A DNA stretch of 18,296 bases from Spirogloea muscicola (Eukaryota > Streptophyta > Zygnematophyceae > Spirogloeales > Spirogloeaceae). Shown here in pieces: positions 8,166-18,283 of this stretch. The notes beneath the pieces were generated by a model. It was given only the letters and a program-made list of their open reading frames with translations, was not told where the DNA came from and ran no database searches. Both the position numbers and the translations under genes were made by a program. Numbering within the stretch: the first letter of the stretch is position 1; every line of letters begins with the position of its first letter. Location of the stretch: the NCBI GenBank assembly GCA_009602725.1, contig WELB01000231.1, positions 155,636-173,931 on the forward strand. Direction: 5' to 3'.

Positions 8166-9812
8166 GGAGCGCCTCCTTCAGCTGCGAGCTGCGAGCCCGC
8201 CTCGCGGAGCACCTTCAGCCCGCGGCCCGGCTCCCCGAGCTGGAGGATATGCAGCTGTCCTTGGCCATGCTGACCAAGGCCATCGGGCAGCGGCCCCAGT
8301 ACTTGACGCGGGCCACCCCGCCGTCCCCAGAGGCATTGGCGGCGTACGCGACTTTCGACGCGGGCATGGTGGCGAGCTTGGCGGCCCTGGTCCGCCACCA
8401 GGGCTTCCCCCAGTCGCCAGCCGCTATCCACCAGGCGGCGCTACCCATCAGCCACGGGGGTCTCGGCCTGCGCCCGCTCGTCCGCTCATGCCGGGCTGCA
8501 TACCTCATTGCTCTTCCTCCCCTCAGCTCATCTGACTTCCTACTGCTGACACGGGGGTATTGAGGGCGCCCTGTCTGCCTAGCCTTTGGCTCCGTCATGA
8601 ACACCTGTATGCATCTGGCTGGCATTTCACAGCCGATTCTTTCATATCAGCAGCCGCTTTCTTTCATACCTCGGCAGCTGGGCGCAGACTGCCGCCTCCG
8701 TGGCTCAGCGCTTCATGGTCCATGGCCGGCGTGCACTGGAGCAGGCGGTGGTGGAGGTGGACAAAGGCGCGCTGCCGTTCCAGGTGGCGCTTCGCACCGC
8801 CCACCAGGAGCTGCTCGCGGCGCACCCCGACATGGCCGGCCAGGCGGTCTCCTTTGCGCACCTCGCGCACACCGCTGACCTGCGCGTCCAAGCGCGCTTC
8901 GCGGCCGTCGTCGACAAGGCCGCCTACACCACCGCCGTGCTGCAGCTTCCTGAGGCTGACCTGCGCGGGCGCGCGAGACTACATTCGGCCTCCTCCCCGG
9001 GGGCAGCGGCGTGGCTCCAGGCACTCCCCATCACTGACGCCCTGACCCTCCCAGATGAGGTGTTTCGCACTGCCGTCCACCGGCTCCTGGGGCTGCCGCC
9101 TCCATGCCTCCAGGGCGTGCGTCAATGCCAGTGTGGCGAGCGAGGGGCCAAGCCTGGCGAGCTGGCTGCTCACGTCCTGCGCTGTTCCCATGGCGGCGAG
9201 AGGACGGCGGCCCACGACCGCCTCCGGGACGCGATGCACAGCATCCTGGTGGAGGCTGGCTTCGCGGTGGCAGCGGAGCACTCCGGCGTCATGCCGCTCC
9301 AGGCCAGGGCCGACGGTCTCCACGCTCGTCGCGTCGACCTGGTGGCCACCCCACAGGCCGGCGGGCCACGTCTGCTTCTGGATGTGGTGACTACCGACGC
9401 ATTTGACCGCTCCCACCCAGCCCAGTCTGCCACCAAGGCTGGGTATGCGGTCGCCTGCGCCGCTCGGGCAAAAGAGATCAAGTACGCCGACCATCCACCG
9501 GAAGACGAGTTCTTCCCGTTGGCAATTGACATCCATGGGGCACTGGGCGCTCGGTGGCTTGAGCTACTTAACCAGCTCGCCCGCCACGCAATCGCCCGTC
9601 GCTTCCATGGTGAACCGGTAGACTTTCCTGCAGCCGGGTCGCTGGCGCAAGTGTATCGCATGCGCTTGGCCGTCTCGCTGCAGAGGTCCATGGCCCGTGC
9701 GCTGCACCTTCGTGCCGGGAGAGCCCTCGCTGCTGCCTCTGGCTCTGTCCAGGGGACCCACTTCCAGGACCCTAGCCTCTCTGATTTGCGGCTGCTTAGC
9801 AGGGGTTACTGA
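8166..9812 (+). pseudogene. 5'-truncated non-LTR retrotransposon ORF: post-RT region, CCHC finger and restriction-like endonuclease
   Basis: The frame at 8166-8506 carries a typical post-RT segment (FDAGMVASLAALV, ISHGGLGLRPLV). After a 158-bp insertion the protein resumes at 8667 (YLGSWAQTAASV) and stays open for 370 codons (8700-9812, TGA). Counting from codon 8700, C143-x-C145-x12-H158-x3-C162 forms a CCHC finger. RVDLVA (D213), LLLDVV (D228) and AKEIKY (K258/K261) fit the D...D...K pattern of the restriction-like endonuclease of R2/NeSL/Dualen-type elements. That enzyme nicks target DNA to prime reverse transcription. No RT domain is in the window. The ORF ends in SDLRLLSRGY. As it stands it is truncated and interrupted, so inactive. 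GC is well above the flanks. Confidence 0.85.
8499..8672 (+). mobile_element. 158-bp insertion with 8-bp target-site duplication inside the retroelement ORF
   Basis: CATACCTC occurs at 8499-8506 and again at 8665-8672, flanking 158 bp (8507-8664). Removing the insert plus one duplicate (166 bp) rejoins the codon TAC at 8501 with TAC at 8667 and restores the reading frame. The insert itself carries the retroelement ending SSSDFLLLTRGY with TGA (about 8525-8563), followed by a tail holding GGCTGG...CACAGCC (8617-8633). It is a short 5'-truncated or non-autonomous copy that landed in a relative. Confidence 0.85.
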
Positions 9813-9894
9813 GTAATTTGTAGCTGCTTTCTTTCTTTGTGTGCTTTGGTTTCTTAGCGCTTCCTCTGGCTTCCTGTGGCCCCCTTCTCGTTCT

Positions 9895-9957
9895 TTGTTC
9901 ATTCTTTTTTGGGCTGGCTTGTCCAGCCCCTATCCTCAATGGGCGAGCCCTTTCTCC
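9895..9957 (+). repeat. Hairpin repeat copy (subfamily 1)
   Basis: GGGCTGG (9911-9917), five-base loop, CCAGCCC (9923-9929) make a perfect 7-bp stem. It is preceded by CATTCTTTTTT-type sequence and followed by CTATCCTCAATGGGCGAGCC. It is nearly identical to the reverse complement of 10252-10312. Confidence 0.85.
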
Positions 9958-10008
9958 TTCCCCGCCTCGAGCTATTCTGACCTGCTGTTGCTCACTCGTG
10001 AGTATTGA
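9909..10008 (+). pseudogene. Short retroelement C-terminal tail reading out of a hairpin repeat
   Basis: One frame runs from the hairpin (FWAGLSSPYPQWASPF) into SSYSDLLLLTREY with TGA at 10006-10008. It shows a hairpin unit and a retroelement C-terminal end side by side in one short copy, like the 158-bp insertion, where the order is reversed. It may be a fused short element or the displaced end of copy 1. Confidence 0.55.
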
Positions 10009-10075
10009 GCTTCCCTAGTGTGATGTTGTGTTTGGTAGAGTAGTCCTTCTTCGGCATCTCTTTCTTTGGCTTTGG

Positions 10076-10142
10076 ACATTGTCCATTCTTTTTGGGCTGG
10101 ATTTGCCAGCCCCTCTTCTCTATGGGCGAGCCCTTTCTTCCT
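10076..10142 (+). repeat. Hairpin repeat copy (subfamily 1)
   Basis: GGGCTGG (10094-10100), loop ATTTG, CCAGCCC (10106-10112), then CTATGGGCGAGCCCTTTC. It is preceded by TTGTCCATTCTTTTT. Confidence 0.85.
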
Positions 10143-10160
10143 CTGCAAATGTAAGGCAGT

Positions 10161-10188
10161 TGCTGTGAAAGGCCAGCCGAAAAAGAAT
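10161..10188 (-). repeat. Hairpin repeat copy (subfamily 2), minus strand
   Basis: Read on the minus strand: CATTCTTTTTCGGCTGGCC then TTTCACAGC. It matches 15277-15318. Confidence 0.6.
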
Positions 10189-10251
10189 GAACCAGGTCCG
10201 AAAGGCCGAAAGGAGCCAAAATCACACAGCTATGCCCAACGGAACCTACAA

Positions 10252-10312
10252 AAAAGAAAGAGCTCGCCCATTGAGGATAGGGGCTGGAACAGCCAGCCCA
10301 AAAAAGAATGAG
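10252..10312 (-). repeat. Hairpin repeat copy (subfamily 1), minus strand
   Basis: GGGCTGG (10281-10287), loop AACAG, CCAGCCC (10293-10299). On the minus strand it reads CATTCTTTTTTGGGCTGG followed by the CTATCCTCAATGGGCGAG block. It is an inverted partner of 9895-9957. Confidence 0.85.
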
Positions 10313-10437
10313 CTGAGTACAAGAAGGCCAAGAAGAAGGGGGCCAGGCGAAGCACTAAGGCGAAGCACTAAGAACAAAGATGGTCGATAAGCGAGGGCGC
10401 CAGCCGTTTTGGCACCTGGCTGCGCGCTCCAGGGAGC

Positions 10438-10500
10438 GGAGGAGCCTCCTGGGCTGGTTGCTCCAGCCCCTGGCCTCAATGGGCGAGCCTTTCTCTCCTG
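10438..10500 (+). repeat. Hairpin repeat copy (subfamily 1)
   Basis: GGGCTGG (10451-10457), loop TTGCT, CCAGCCC (10463-10469), then CTGGCCTCAATGGGCGAGCC. The loop differs from the other copies but the stem is kept. Confidence 0.8.
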
Positions 10501-10619
10501 GGCAGGGCCCCCAGGGCGCAGAGCGGACCCTGCTCGTCGGGCACCGGAACGGCCGCCGTGGAGCCCGACTCGCCTTGACCAAGCGCGCTGGCCGGGGGAG
10601 GGAGGGCAGGAACCAGGGG

Positions 10620-10850
<231 letters not shown>

Positions 10851-11287
10851 TCGCCCTTCTATCTACCTTCCTCTTACTGGAAAGGGGCGGGGAGGATGGC
10901 CAAGGCAGTCGGGGACCCCACTTCGGCAGCAGCTTGCACCACCGCTACGCGTCTGCTGCCGCCAAAGCGGCCGACGCGGCCGACGCCCTCGCCACCGAGC
11001 CTGGCAACTTCACTACACGGCACACCGTGCTGCCGCGCAGAGCTGCTGCTAGCGCTCTCAAGGAGGACCGTCTGAGATCTTAGCACACAGCCGTATCGTC
11101 GTCCGAGGCCGTCAAAGTGCTACTTGCTCTGCGCTCCCTCGCCAGCACACCTTCAGCGTCCGCTGCCAGCCACGCATAGTGGCACTGGACAGCTGACAAG
11201 TCGCCCTTGCCTGCGACCGCTTTCGACCTTGCACAGCGTCAGGCAAGAGTCAACACCTGAGCTGAAGCCACTCTGCTCAAGTGCCAG
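10851..11287. promoter_or_regulatory. 5' flank of gene B; no defined element recognised
   Basis: GC-rich sequence between the CT tract and the ATG of gene B. No clear TATA box was seen. An open frame of about 60 codons (ATG at 10896, +) has no recognisable features and is not called. The adjacent pyrimidine tract could influence promoter structure, but this is only a suggestion from position. Confidence 0.3.
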
Positions 11288-11393
11288 ATGACCACCAGAC
11301 GTCCCGAGGTTTGCCAGAGGGAGCTGCCAAAGTCGGCAGTCCTGTTCATACTGTCTCTTCTCCTCATGACCCCCTTGCAACGATCACTAGCTC
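11288..11393 (+). other. Signal peptide of gene B
   Basis: The start is MTTRRPEVCQRELPK (basic), the core SAVLFILSLLLMTPL is hydrophobic, and a likely cleavage follows RSLA at residue 35. The exon ends with a GT donor at 11437. It targets the protease to the secretory pathway. Confidence 0.7.
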
Positions 11394-14300
11394 TATTCCT
11401 CCTCAAAGAGACAGCTGAGCAGCCAGCAACTCCGAGGTACTTGCACTGCCTGCAATGCATCATCCACAGAATCAGATTGGTTATTGTGTACGACCACAGA
11501 TTCGATGGTACAACTAGTCTTATGGTAGTTGTGCTGCTACTGTGAATTCAGCAGGAGCTGCTTGTTGCTAGAGCGGATCATACAGTCCTCTGTGCCACCT
11601 TGCATTTATACAGCACTCCCAGCATTGGTCTTTACAGTGCTCTGGGAGCTATCCAAGCCTTGCCAAAAGCTTATTGGCTGACAAGCAAGCTCGAACTTGG
11701 GCTGCAGCTTGCAGTTGACAAACATTGCTGAAGCCCACTCTTCCCACTGGTGGTCGTCGCAGTGGAAGCAGGGCTACCTTCTCCACCAGGCTGAAAGCGA
11801 CAAGGTGACCAGGATATGCAACCGAGCCCAAGGGCGTTTGTGGCAGGCATCCACATTGCAAAGCATGAACACCACCATGCTAGCCCACCATCACGCCTTG
11901 ATGAATAGGAACTCACACTACAAGAGCTAACGCAACAGTATAGCCAATGTGGATGTCGAGCAGGCCAGAGCACAGATGCACTACCACAAGGTGACGTGCA
12001 CCGGACCGTGGAAGCCGCCAAAGGGAGCTCCAGCCCCGAAGGGCCGGCTGGCGCCGGGCTTCGAGGCACAGACAGGCACATCCCGATCTGGTCTCGTGGC
12101 TGCCTTCTCACAGCCTCAGGGACGGAACCTAAACATGGCCTTCAATACGACCCTCCGCTCAGGTTTTACTGTCGGTGCTGGCAGCTACTTCGTGGATTTC
12201 GCCATAGGCGAGCCTGCGCAGCCCCTTCTCCTAGTTGCCGACACAGGCAGCGACCTGCTTTGGACGCAGGTGAGTCCCTGGCACCTTGCATGATGGCTAC
12301 ATCTCCATTGCTATCACATGCACATTTGCTATGTATTAGTCGGCCACAAGCGGGAGTAACAGCCCGTTGACTCGCTGGTGGCTACTATTCTTCTCATGAC
12401 TAGCAGTTCGCATGCTTGCAAAGGAGGCCCGAGGAGCTATGGAAGCTTATGCATGTCAGATGAAATGATGCACAATCACGTGCATATGGGGTGGGCAAGA
12501 CCTGCACACAGACTGCCAGTGCATTGCTGCCGCCTTGATAAGACGATCTCGTATGTTTCTTTCTGCAGTGCTTGCCATGCTCAAGTTGTTATGCACAAAG
12601 GGGACCAACCTTTGACCCACTGTTGTCATCGACCTTCAAGCCTCTTGGCTGCGGAGCTGCACAATGCGTGTATGTGGAGGGAACAGCAGATGACGAGTGT
12701 CAGGGCTCCGGTCTCATTGACAATTGCACGTATACTTACAGGTATGCTGGGCGACCAAAGCGAACATACAGATCCCAGCTGGGCTTTCATTCACAATCAG
12801 AATCCTACAACCTTGGCATGGCCGATGAACAAGAACTCCTGCATCTCTTCTACCTTCTTTATGTGTGTAGTGCATCGATTCAAAATCTCACTGTCCTTCA
12901 AGTTACCTCGAAGCTCGAGATATCATTGCTGCATTTACACTGAAGGAGATGTCTCGTAGTGTCCTTTTCAACGCTGCCTGTCCAGCTATGGAGACAACTC
13001 TCTGACAAAAGGCGGCCTGGCGCTTGAGACACTGTGGCTAAAAACGACAACTGGCAGTAGCTTCCGCCTTTTGGACACAACCTTTGGCTGTGGCCACGAC
13101 AACTCTGGAACCTTCAAATATGCTGGGGGGCTTCTTGGCCTCGGCAGAGGTCCGCTCTCTTTCGTCAACCAGGTATGCAGCCATTGCTTTCGAGTCAATA
13201 GTCATTGAGCTCACCTCTTCAATGGTTCCCTTCCGTGTCATAGGATGCTGTCCTCTTCATACTATGAAGTCACCAGAGATAAGGCCAGAATATGCACAGC
13301 CGCACTCGTGAGCTTGCTTGCAGCCACGAATCAAAGCCTGATATATAACCACCTATAATATTTGCCAATCTGGGGGGTGTGCAGCTGGATGATGCATACG
13401 ACTCTGTATTCACACTGTGCCTCCCAAGTATCTCCTCTGCCTTCAGCAGCCCCAGCCAATTGACGTTTGGATCAGCTGGTGTACCAAATACAGGCGTGAC
13501 ATATACGCCACTTGTAGACAACCTTGTCCAGATGTTGTATTACGGGTACACCTCTTTCTACTACGTGCAAGTGGCAAGCATTTCCGCCGGTGGCACAGCT
13601 CTGAGCATACCAGCTTCAGCCTTCATCATTGACACTGCTGGAGGAGGCGGAACATTCTTTGACTCTGGCACAACCTTAACCCTGTCAGTGACGATTCGCA
13701 CATTGCAATCACGCACTTTTAGCACTATTCCTGTTGTAATGGAGATTCTAGGCAGCCTGTGCTGTGTGTGAGCAAGTTCAATTGTTAAGACTGCTGGAAG
13801 GTCACTACATTTGTTTTTCCTGTGTAGCTTGGTACCAGACGCCTACTATTCTGTCATAGCGTACTTGACCACAACCATTCAGTTGCCAAGGTGCGCTGAA
13901 ACATGCCAGGACAACACGGCACTGTATCCGTGCATTTTGTTTATCTGCTGAGGCTGCTTAAGCTTATCTCTTTCGCAGAAGAATTGCACTTACATCTGCT
14001 GCAATTCGTGGTTTAACAATGTCACCATCTCTGAATTATCTTTCGTGCCGGCTTGTTTGCAGGGCTTCTGCAGTGGGCAATTTGCGATTGTGCTGGACCT
14101 TTGAAGATTACGTTGGTGCCATGGCCTATTTTCCTGTCCTGACTTTTAGGATGGCAGGCGGCGCTGACTACACAGTACCATCCATCAACTACGTCGCTCC
14201 TGTAACTCATGCAACTCTTTGCACCATGATCATCCCCAGTAAAATCAACATCATCGGGAATATTGCACAACAGAATATTCTCATGATATATGACAACACG

Positions 14301-15049
14301 CAGCAGCGAGTGAGTTTCTTGCACTGATATGTTGAGCTTAGATACATGGTTGTCCTAGCAATTGAAGTAGTTTACTGCATCATACCAAGTGTGATGCTTC
14401 ACATTTCTTGTAGCCACAAAGAGCATGCCAAGTGTCAGAATTCGTGTGGGCTACCTCAGCCCCTGAAAGCCATGAATGTAGTCCCTGCGGGGCAGATCAA
14501 GTCCTTATCCGACATTCAGCAACAATGTGCTCCCAATAAAGTTGGTCGTCACTCTGATTGGCATATTCGTTCAAGGCCCAACATGATCTGACGTCTAATG
14601 GGTTGCAGTTGGGATGGATGCCCCTCAACTGCACTACCAAGGGGCCCCTTGCTGATGCTGCTAGCTCACCAGAAATGCCATCGGCCCCTCCGCTTTACTT
14701 TCCTCCACATTCACCTCCACCTCCACCTCCACCTCCACCTCCCCCTCCACATCCACCTCCACCGCCACCTCCACCTCCACCGCCACCTCCTCCACCTCCA
14801 CCTCCACCTCCACCTCCACCTCCACCTCCACCTCCTCCACCTCCATATCGAACTCCATCTCTACCTCCAAGTTGGCCTTCACTCCCACCTTCATCCCTGC
14901 TTCCGCCGCCGTCTCCGCCAACACCTCTGCCTCCACCTCTGACTACTACTCTATCTCCGCCTCCATCTTCACAAGGACCACCTCCGCGTCCACCTCCAAC
15001 GCCACCTCCACGACCGCCACCCTCTGTGCCGCCTGCTTTGAGCTCATAA
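11288..15049 (+). CDS. Gene B: secreted A1 aspartyl protease with proline-rich C-terminal rod
   Basis: A pepsin-like aspartyl endopeptidase of the plant nucellin/nepenthesin type, predicted extracellular. Exons: 11288-11436, 11939-12269, 12569-12741, 12986-13172, 13385-13683, 13828-13890, 14063-14309 and 14609-15049. All introns are GT-AG and phases fit, giving about 629 residues. Residues 1-35 form a signal peptide (hydrophobic SAVLFILSLLLM). A propeptide follows (EQARAQMHYHK, as in gene A). The first Asp is about residue 151 (ADTGSDLLWTQ), then Cys-rich CLPCSSCYAQRGP, flap region YSYGDNS, FGCGHDN, GLGRGPLSF, second Asp about 373 (FFDSGTTLT) and IIGNIAQQN. The last exon starts LGWMPLNC (residue 484) and becomes almost pure proline. 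No lesion is seen to the TAA. The first intron is the least certain. Substrate is unknown. Confidence 0.88.
14678..15049 (+). repeat. Proline-rich coding repeat of gene B
   Basis: CCACCTCCACCT-type repeats code for long runs of proline (14700-14850). These are followed by mixed SLPP, TPLPPP and PPRPPP units to the stop at 15047-15049. Unlike gene A there is little Arg or Lys in the main block and no internal island. It probably forms an extended, hydroxylated and glycosylated rod in the wall. Confidence 0.85.
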
Positions 15050-15199
15050 CATTTATCCGGCTCCTTGTCTTCATTGCCACCACAGTATGTTCCTCGATCA
15101 TCTCCTACGCCTACTCCTCCTCCCTCCTCACCATATCAACTCCCACTCTCCCTATAGCCGTTCATGCTAGCTTCAATGTCGCTACAGACTGCCCAGTGA
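15050..15199 (+). other. Proline-rich reading frame beyond the gene B stop
   Basis: After TAA 15047-15049 the same frame gives HLSGSLSSLPPQYVPRSS and TPTPPPSSPYQLPL, then TAG (15155-15157), then a further run to TGA at 15197-15199. Composition stays rich in Pro and Ser. This parallels the extension behind gene A. Confidence 0.45.
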
Positions 15200-15276
15200 A
15201 GTGTCCAGCTGCCTGCTCAAACAACCCATTGTCCCTAACGTCCGTGCATCCACCTGTCTGGGGCTTCTTACTGCAT

Positions 15277-15318
15277 CTCGTCCATTCTTTTGGCGCTGGC
15301 CTTTCACAGCCATCATCT
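15277..15318 (+). repeat. Hairpin repeat copy (subfamily 2)
   Basis: TCGTCCATTCTTTTGGCGCTGGCC followed by TTTCACAGCCATCATC. It is the best-preserved subfamily 2 copy away from the retroelement cluster. Confidence 0.65.
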
Positions 15319-16033
15319 CTCGTTGGAGGTGAATATTTTTTCCGACTTGCATTCTCCATCCACTAATCGTCCTCGCTGAAGACCTCCATACCTCTCACTG
15401 CATCTGTCACTGCGTCAAACGGCACTTCATTTTCTTTCCCACTTAATTTTCATTCCCACTTAGATCGCGCTACGAAGAAACCCTTTTCCTCCAGTTCGGC
15501 TCCCATTCTCATCCCAATGTGCCGGCTGAAGTGACCAATTCTTTTTCTACCTTTCAAAGGTGTTACTGGAGCATCTTTGATGTCTCCTGCCAAATCTCCG
15601 ATGTGTGAATCTGCCACCTGTGCAGATTGCCCACGCATCTGGAATATCATGCGTCAGCCCGACGCTGATAAGCTCGCAACTTGGCCGCCTCTTTGTTAGC
15701 TCCAACTTTGCCTTCTTTCGACTCAGCGCCTCTCCTCACTCTCCATCAACTTAGCCTGTACACCCCCTGCAGATGCCACCACCTGCTTTCACGGCGTTCT
15801 TCCTCCCCTACCTCGACTCCTTTTTCAGTCACATGCACGTTGTGACAACCCGTTCCCTAACACCCTCTGATGTTGTCCACCTTCCCCTGGTGTAATCTGG
15901 TGATGCAAGCTATGCTCATCCCAAGTAGTCCTTCATTCCCTCCAACCATACACGTCCTGGACTGTTTCCTGATGTGAGAAGATCAAATCACAGGCATCTA
16001 CTTACGAGATTTCGCTAGAACCAATCTCTTTAT

Positions 16034-16065
16034 GAGCATGTGAGCATGTGAGCATGTGAGCATGT
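16034..16065 (+). repeat. Four perfect copies of GAGCATGT
   Basis: Units at 16034-16041, 16042-16049, 16050-16057 and 16058-16065. A simple tandem repeat with no suggested function. Confidence 0.95.
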
Positions 16066-16879
16066 CAAGGTCCGTATGCCTATACTGCAAGCACCTCTCT
16101 CAGTCAGGGTCGCAAAAGCCCAATGCCTTGCACAAGCGGTGGCTTCCAACGAGGGGGGGTGTGATCGTATACAGCCAGCGAGCCAATGTATGACAATTGT
16201 CTTGTGCTGGATGTGTTTGGACTCAATAGCAGTATACCGATGAATGATCATAGGTCTTAATAGGAGGATAGCCATTCTGGGACTGATAGCCTCTTGCCAC
16301 TTCCGTGACAAGCTTGGCTAGAAAATCTCTTGCTTACTTTTCCAGTAATTGCAATCCATGCAGATTCACGTGTAAATGTGCTGAAGAAAGTAATAGTTGG
16401 ATACCAGCACAGCCTACCAAGTGCAGACTACGGGCTCAAATTGACCATCATCGTGCACAAGTAGAGTGTTGCAGCGCGTGTTGCAAGATCATCGTGTCAG
16501 AGGACGTCACTATCTGCCCACAAGGGAAGCAATCTGCAGAGCTTCTGAGAATGCTTAAACGACAAATCCAAATCAGCATAACAAGAAATACGGCTGGGTA
16601 TACATTTGTGTCCTGATTATGAAGAAGTAGCTCCTGCTCTCACTAGTTCCTGCTCTTGCATACCAGTGGTCTGTCAAGACGGGCAGGTAAAGACTTGCTC
16701 ATGACGAGAGCAGCAACTACTATTCAGATCTGCTGCAGCCAATCAAGCTAACCAGGGTAGCCAACGACAGCAATGAGGCTAGCAGGCCTGTGAGTGACTG
16801 AGAACCCGCAAGTTCTGGAGGGAAGGCCGACGCTCGCGCGAGGAGAGATAAAGTTCTTTTATGGGGGCGATGTGTTGTG

Positions 16880-16911
16880 GGTGGCCAGTGGGTGGCCAGC
16901 CCAAGAGAGGT
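16880..16911 (-). repeat. Hairpin-repeat core, minus strand
   Basis: GGTGGCCAGCCCAAGAGAGG reads on the minus strand as CCTCTCTTGGGCTGGCCACC. The 11-bp string GTGGGTGGCCA is directly repeated here (16878 and 16888). Confidence 0.4.
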
Positions 16912-17143
16912 GGATTAGGGTCCAAGAAAGGCGGCAAGCGCATACAACTCGCTCGAAATGGCGAGACCTCTAGAATCCGGAGGACGGCTACGTAGAAGAC
17001 CATTGCCGGCTCTGAGCGGACGCCCAGGATGGGGCGAATGGATCCAGGAGGAGCCACGTCGCGGGCAGCACAGTCGTCCTGCGTATCAATGAAGGGCGGC
17101 GGGGTGCCGGGTGGCCTCCCCGCGGCCGACCGTCCCGAGGGCA

Positions 17144-17243
17144 GGGAACAGCAGCGTGTATCGAGTGATGGAGGGCCTGGGTGGCCTAGTACAAAGGCAA
17201 GCACATTGACACCACCGTGCTGCTAAGCTGACCCGCTCAGTAA
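17144..17243 (-). repeat. Diverged copy of the inverted-arm tail repeat
   Basis: GTGATGGAGGGCCT...GGCCTAGTACAAAGGCAAGC then GTGCTGCTAAGCTGACCCGC and TCAGTAA match the right arm 18115-18210 in order. There is a short deletion and the DLY coding end is missing. It lies about 0.9 kb inside the right arm, in the same orientation. Confidence 0.8.
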
Positions 17244-17681
17244 GGCAGTGAGCTCTTCCAAAGGGGGGCGGGGGCTGTGAGCAGCCCAACAAGCATCAAA
17301 GAGCGAGAGGCGCCGGTGAAGTCGGCGCAGTGGCGGAGGGCGGCGAGGGCGAGCCAGGGCCGCGGCGCGGCGGCAACCATGGCGGGCGGCGGCCTGCAGC
17401 TGCGCCGAAGGGGTACGTTTGGCGGGGGGTTTGCTTTGGACGCTGTTCAGCTCTGATTTGTGCTTTTGGGCTGGCCGTCTGCAGCAATCAGCAGAAGTGA
17501 GCTCGTTCCATCAGCGCTTTTTCGACAAACAAAAGATGACACCGACTTGCCAGGTTCGAAAGGGGCCGAAAGAAGAAGCAGATATGATCTGATGCGCTGA
17601 TCTTCTTTTTCGTGGAAAGGGAAGAGAAGGAAAGACGGGGACCGCTGCTCACCCCGGGGGATCGAGGAGGGGGGTTTGACT
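17244..17681. other. No gene supported; GC-rich flank
   Basis: GC-rich sequence (especially 17310-17410). A weak hairpin-repeat core (GCTTTTGGGCTGGCC) lies at 17462-17476. No protein similarity was recognised. Confidence 0.4.
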
Positions 17682-17748
17682 GGCTTTGTCCACTCTTTTT
17701 TGCGGCTAGCTTTTCCAGCCCCTATCCTCAATGGGCGGCCCCTTCTTG
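17682..17748 (+). repeat. Hairpin repeat copy (subfamily 1), degenerate stem
   Basis: CTTTGTCCACTCTTTTTTGC, then GGCTAGCTTTTCCAGCCCCT, then ATCCTCAATGGGCGGCCCC. The right side is close to 9895-9957. The left half of the stem is mutated. Confidence 0.7.
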
Positions 17749-17900
17749 AACTGGCTCCCCCGCAGCTACGGCAGCAAATCTCGTCACGCCCCAAGGGGCC
17801 AGGGCGGGGGGTTTGCTCGGCCGCCGTAAGAGCTCCACGTGGCGGTCGCGGGGGGGGGTGTCTCTTCCCCAGTCTCCGGGGGCAATGCGTGTGTCCCGCA

Positions 17901-18060
17901 GGCGAGGTGAGCCGGCTGACTTCAACGCCGCTGGCTTGTTGGGCCAGGTTTACCGCATGCGTCTCTCAATGTCCCTCCAGCGGTCCATGCCCCACGCCTT
18001 GCATCTGCGTGCTGGCCGTGCTCTCGCCGCAGCCTCTGACTTTCGTCAGGGGGGTTATTC
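17901..18060 (+). pseudogene. C-terminal fragment of a non-LTR retrotransposon ORF (copy 3)
   Basis: The frame reads RRGEPADFNAAGLLGQVYRM, then LQRSMPHALHLRAGRALAAA and SDFRQGGYS. This parallels residues 301-370 of the 8700-9812 frame. The SDLxLLTRGY end has lost a few bases and its TGA is replaced, so the frame runs on to about 18094. It is a dead 5'-truncated copy lying just before the right arm, in opposite orientation to it. Confidence 0.8.
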
Positions 18061-18104
18061 CCGGCAGAAAAGCTGGTTCAGGAAGTGGGGCTGAGGCGAT
18101 GAGT

Positions 18105-18283
18105 TGCGTATGTATTAAGAGATGGGGAGGCCATGTGTGGCCAAGTACAAAGGCAAGCATATTGGACAAATGTACGTCACCTGCTGCTAAGCTGACCCGC
18201 TCAGTAACCACGAGTCAGCACATAGAGGTCGCTAGCTGACGCTCGAATACCGGACGGCAATTGACTAGCTCTTGTGCCAGCAG
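18105..18283 (-). repeat. Right arm of the 179-bp inverted repeat
   Basis: It is the reverse complement of 1-179, with base i pairing with base 18284-i and three mismatches. On the minus strand it codes the same ASASDLYVLTRGY end (TGA at 18201-18203), followed by the tail. Only 13 bases (18284-18296) lie outside it. Confidence 0.9.

Larger units (their letters stand above)
15200..17143. other. No gene supported; a few short repeats
   Basis: No recognisable protein, tRNA or rRNA. A 103-codon + frame (16305-16616) is Cys-rich but has no ATG start and no known motif. The stretch holds hairpin-repeat copies at 15277-15318 and 16880-16911 and an 8-bp tandem repeat at 16034-16065. Confidence 0.5.

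Noticed and set aside
8507-8664. The 158-bp insert as a spliceosomal intron
   Set aside because: It lacks GT-AG ends at the frame-restoring boundaries, is flanked by an 8-bp duplication and carries a retroelement ending.
11928-11930. TAA in frame upstream of the gene B propeptide as further evidence of codon reassignment
   Set aside because: It lies in the predicted first intron (11437-11938), whose acceptor is in phase with the signal-peptide exon, so it need not be translated.
16034-16065. The GAGCATGT repeats as a CRISPR array
   Set aside because: The units are 8 bp, directly adjacent and without spacers.
16305-16616. A Cys-rich 103-codon frame
   Set aside because: No ATG start, no known Cys spacing and no neighbouring exon support.
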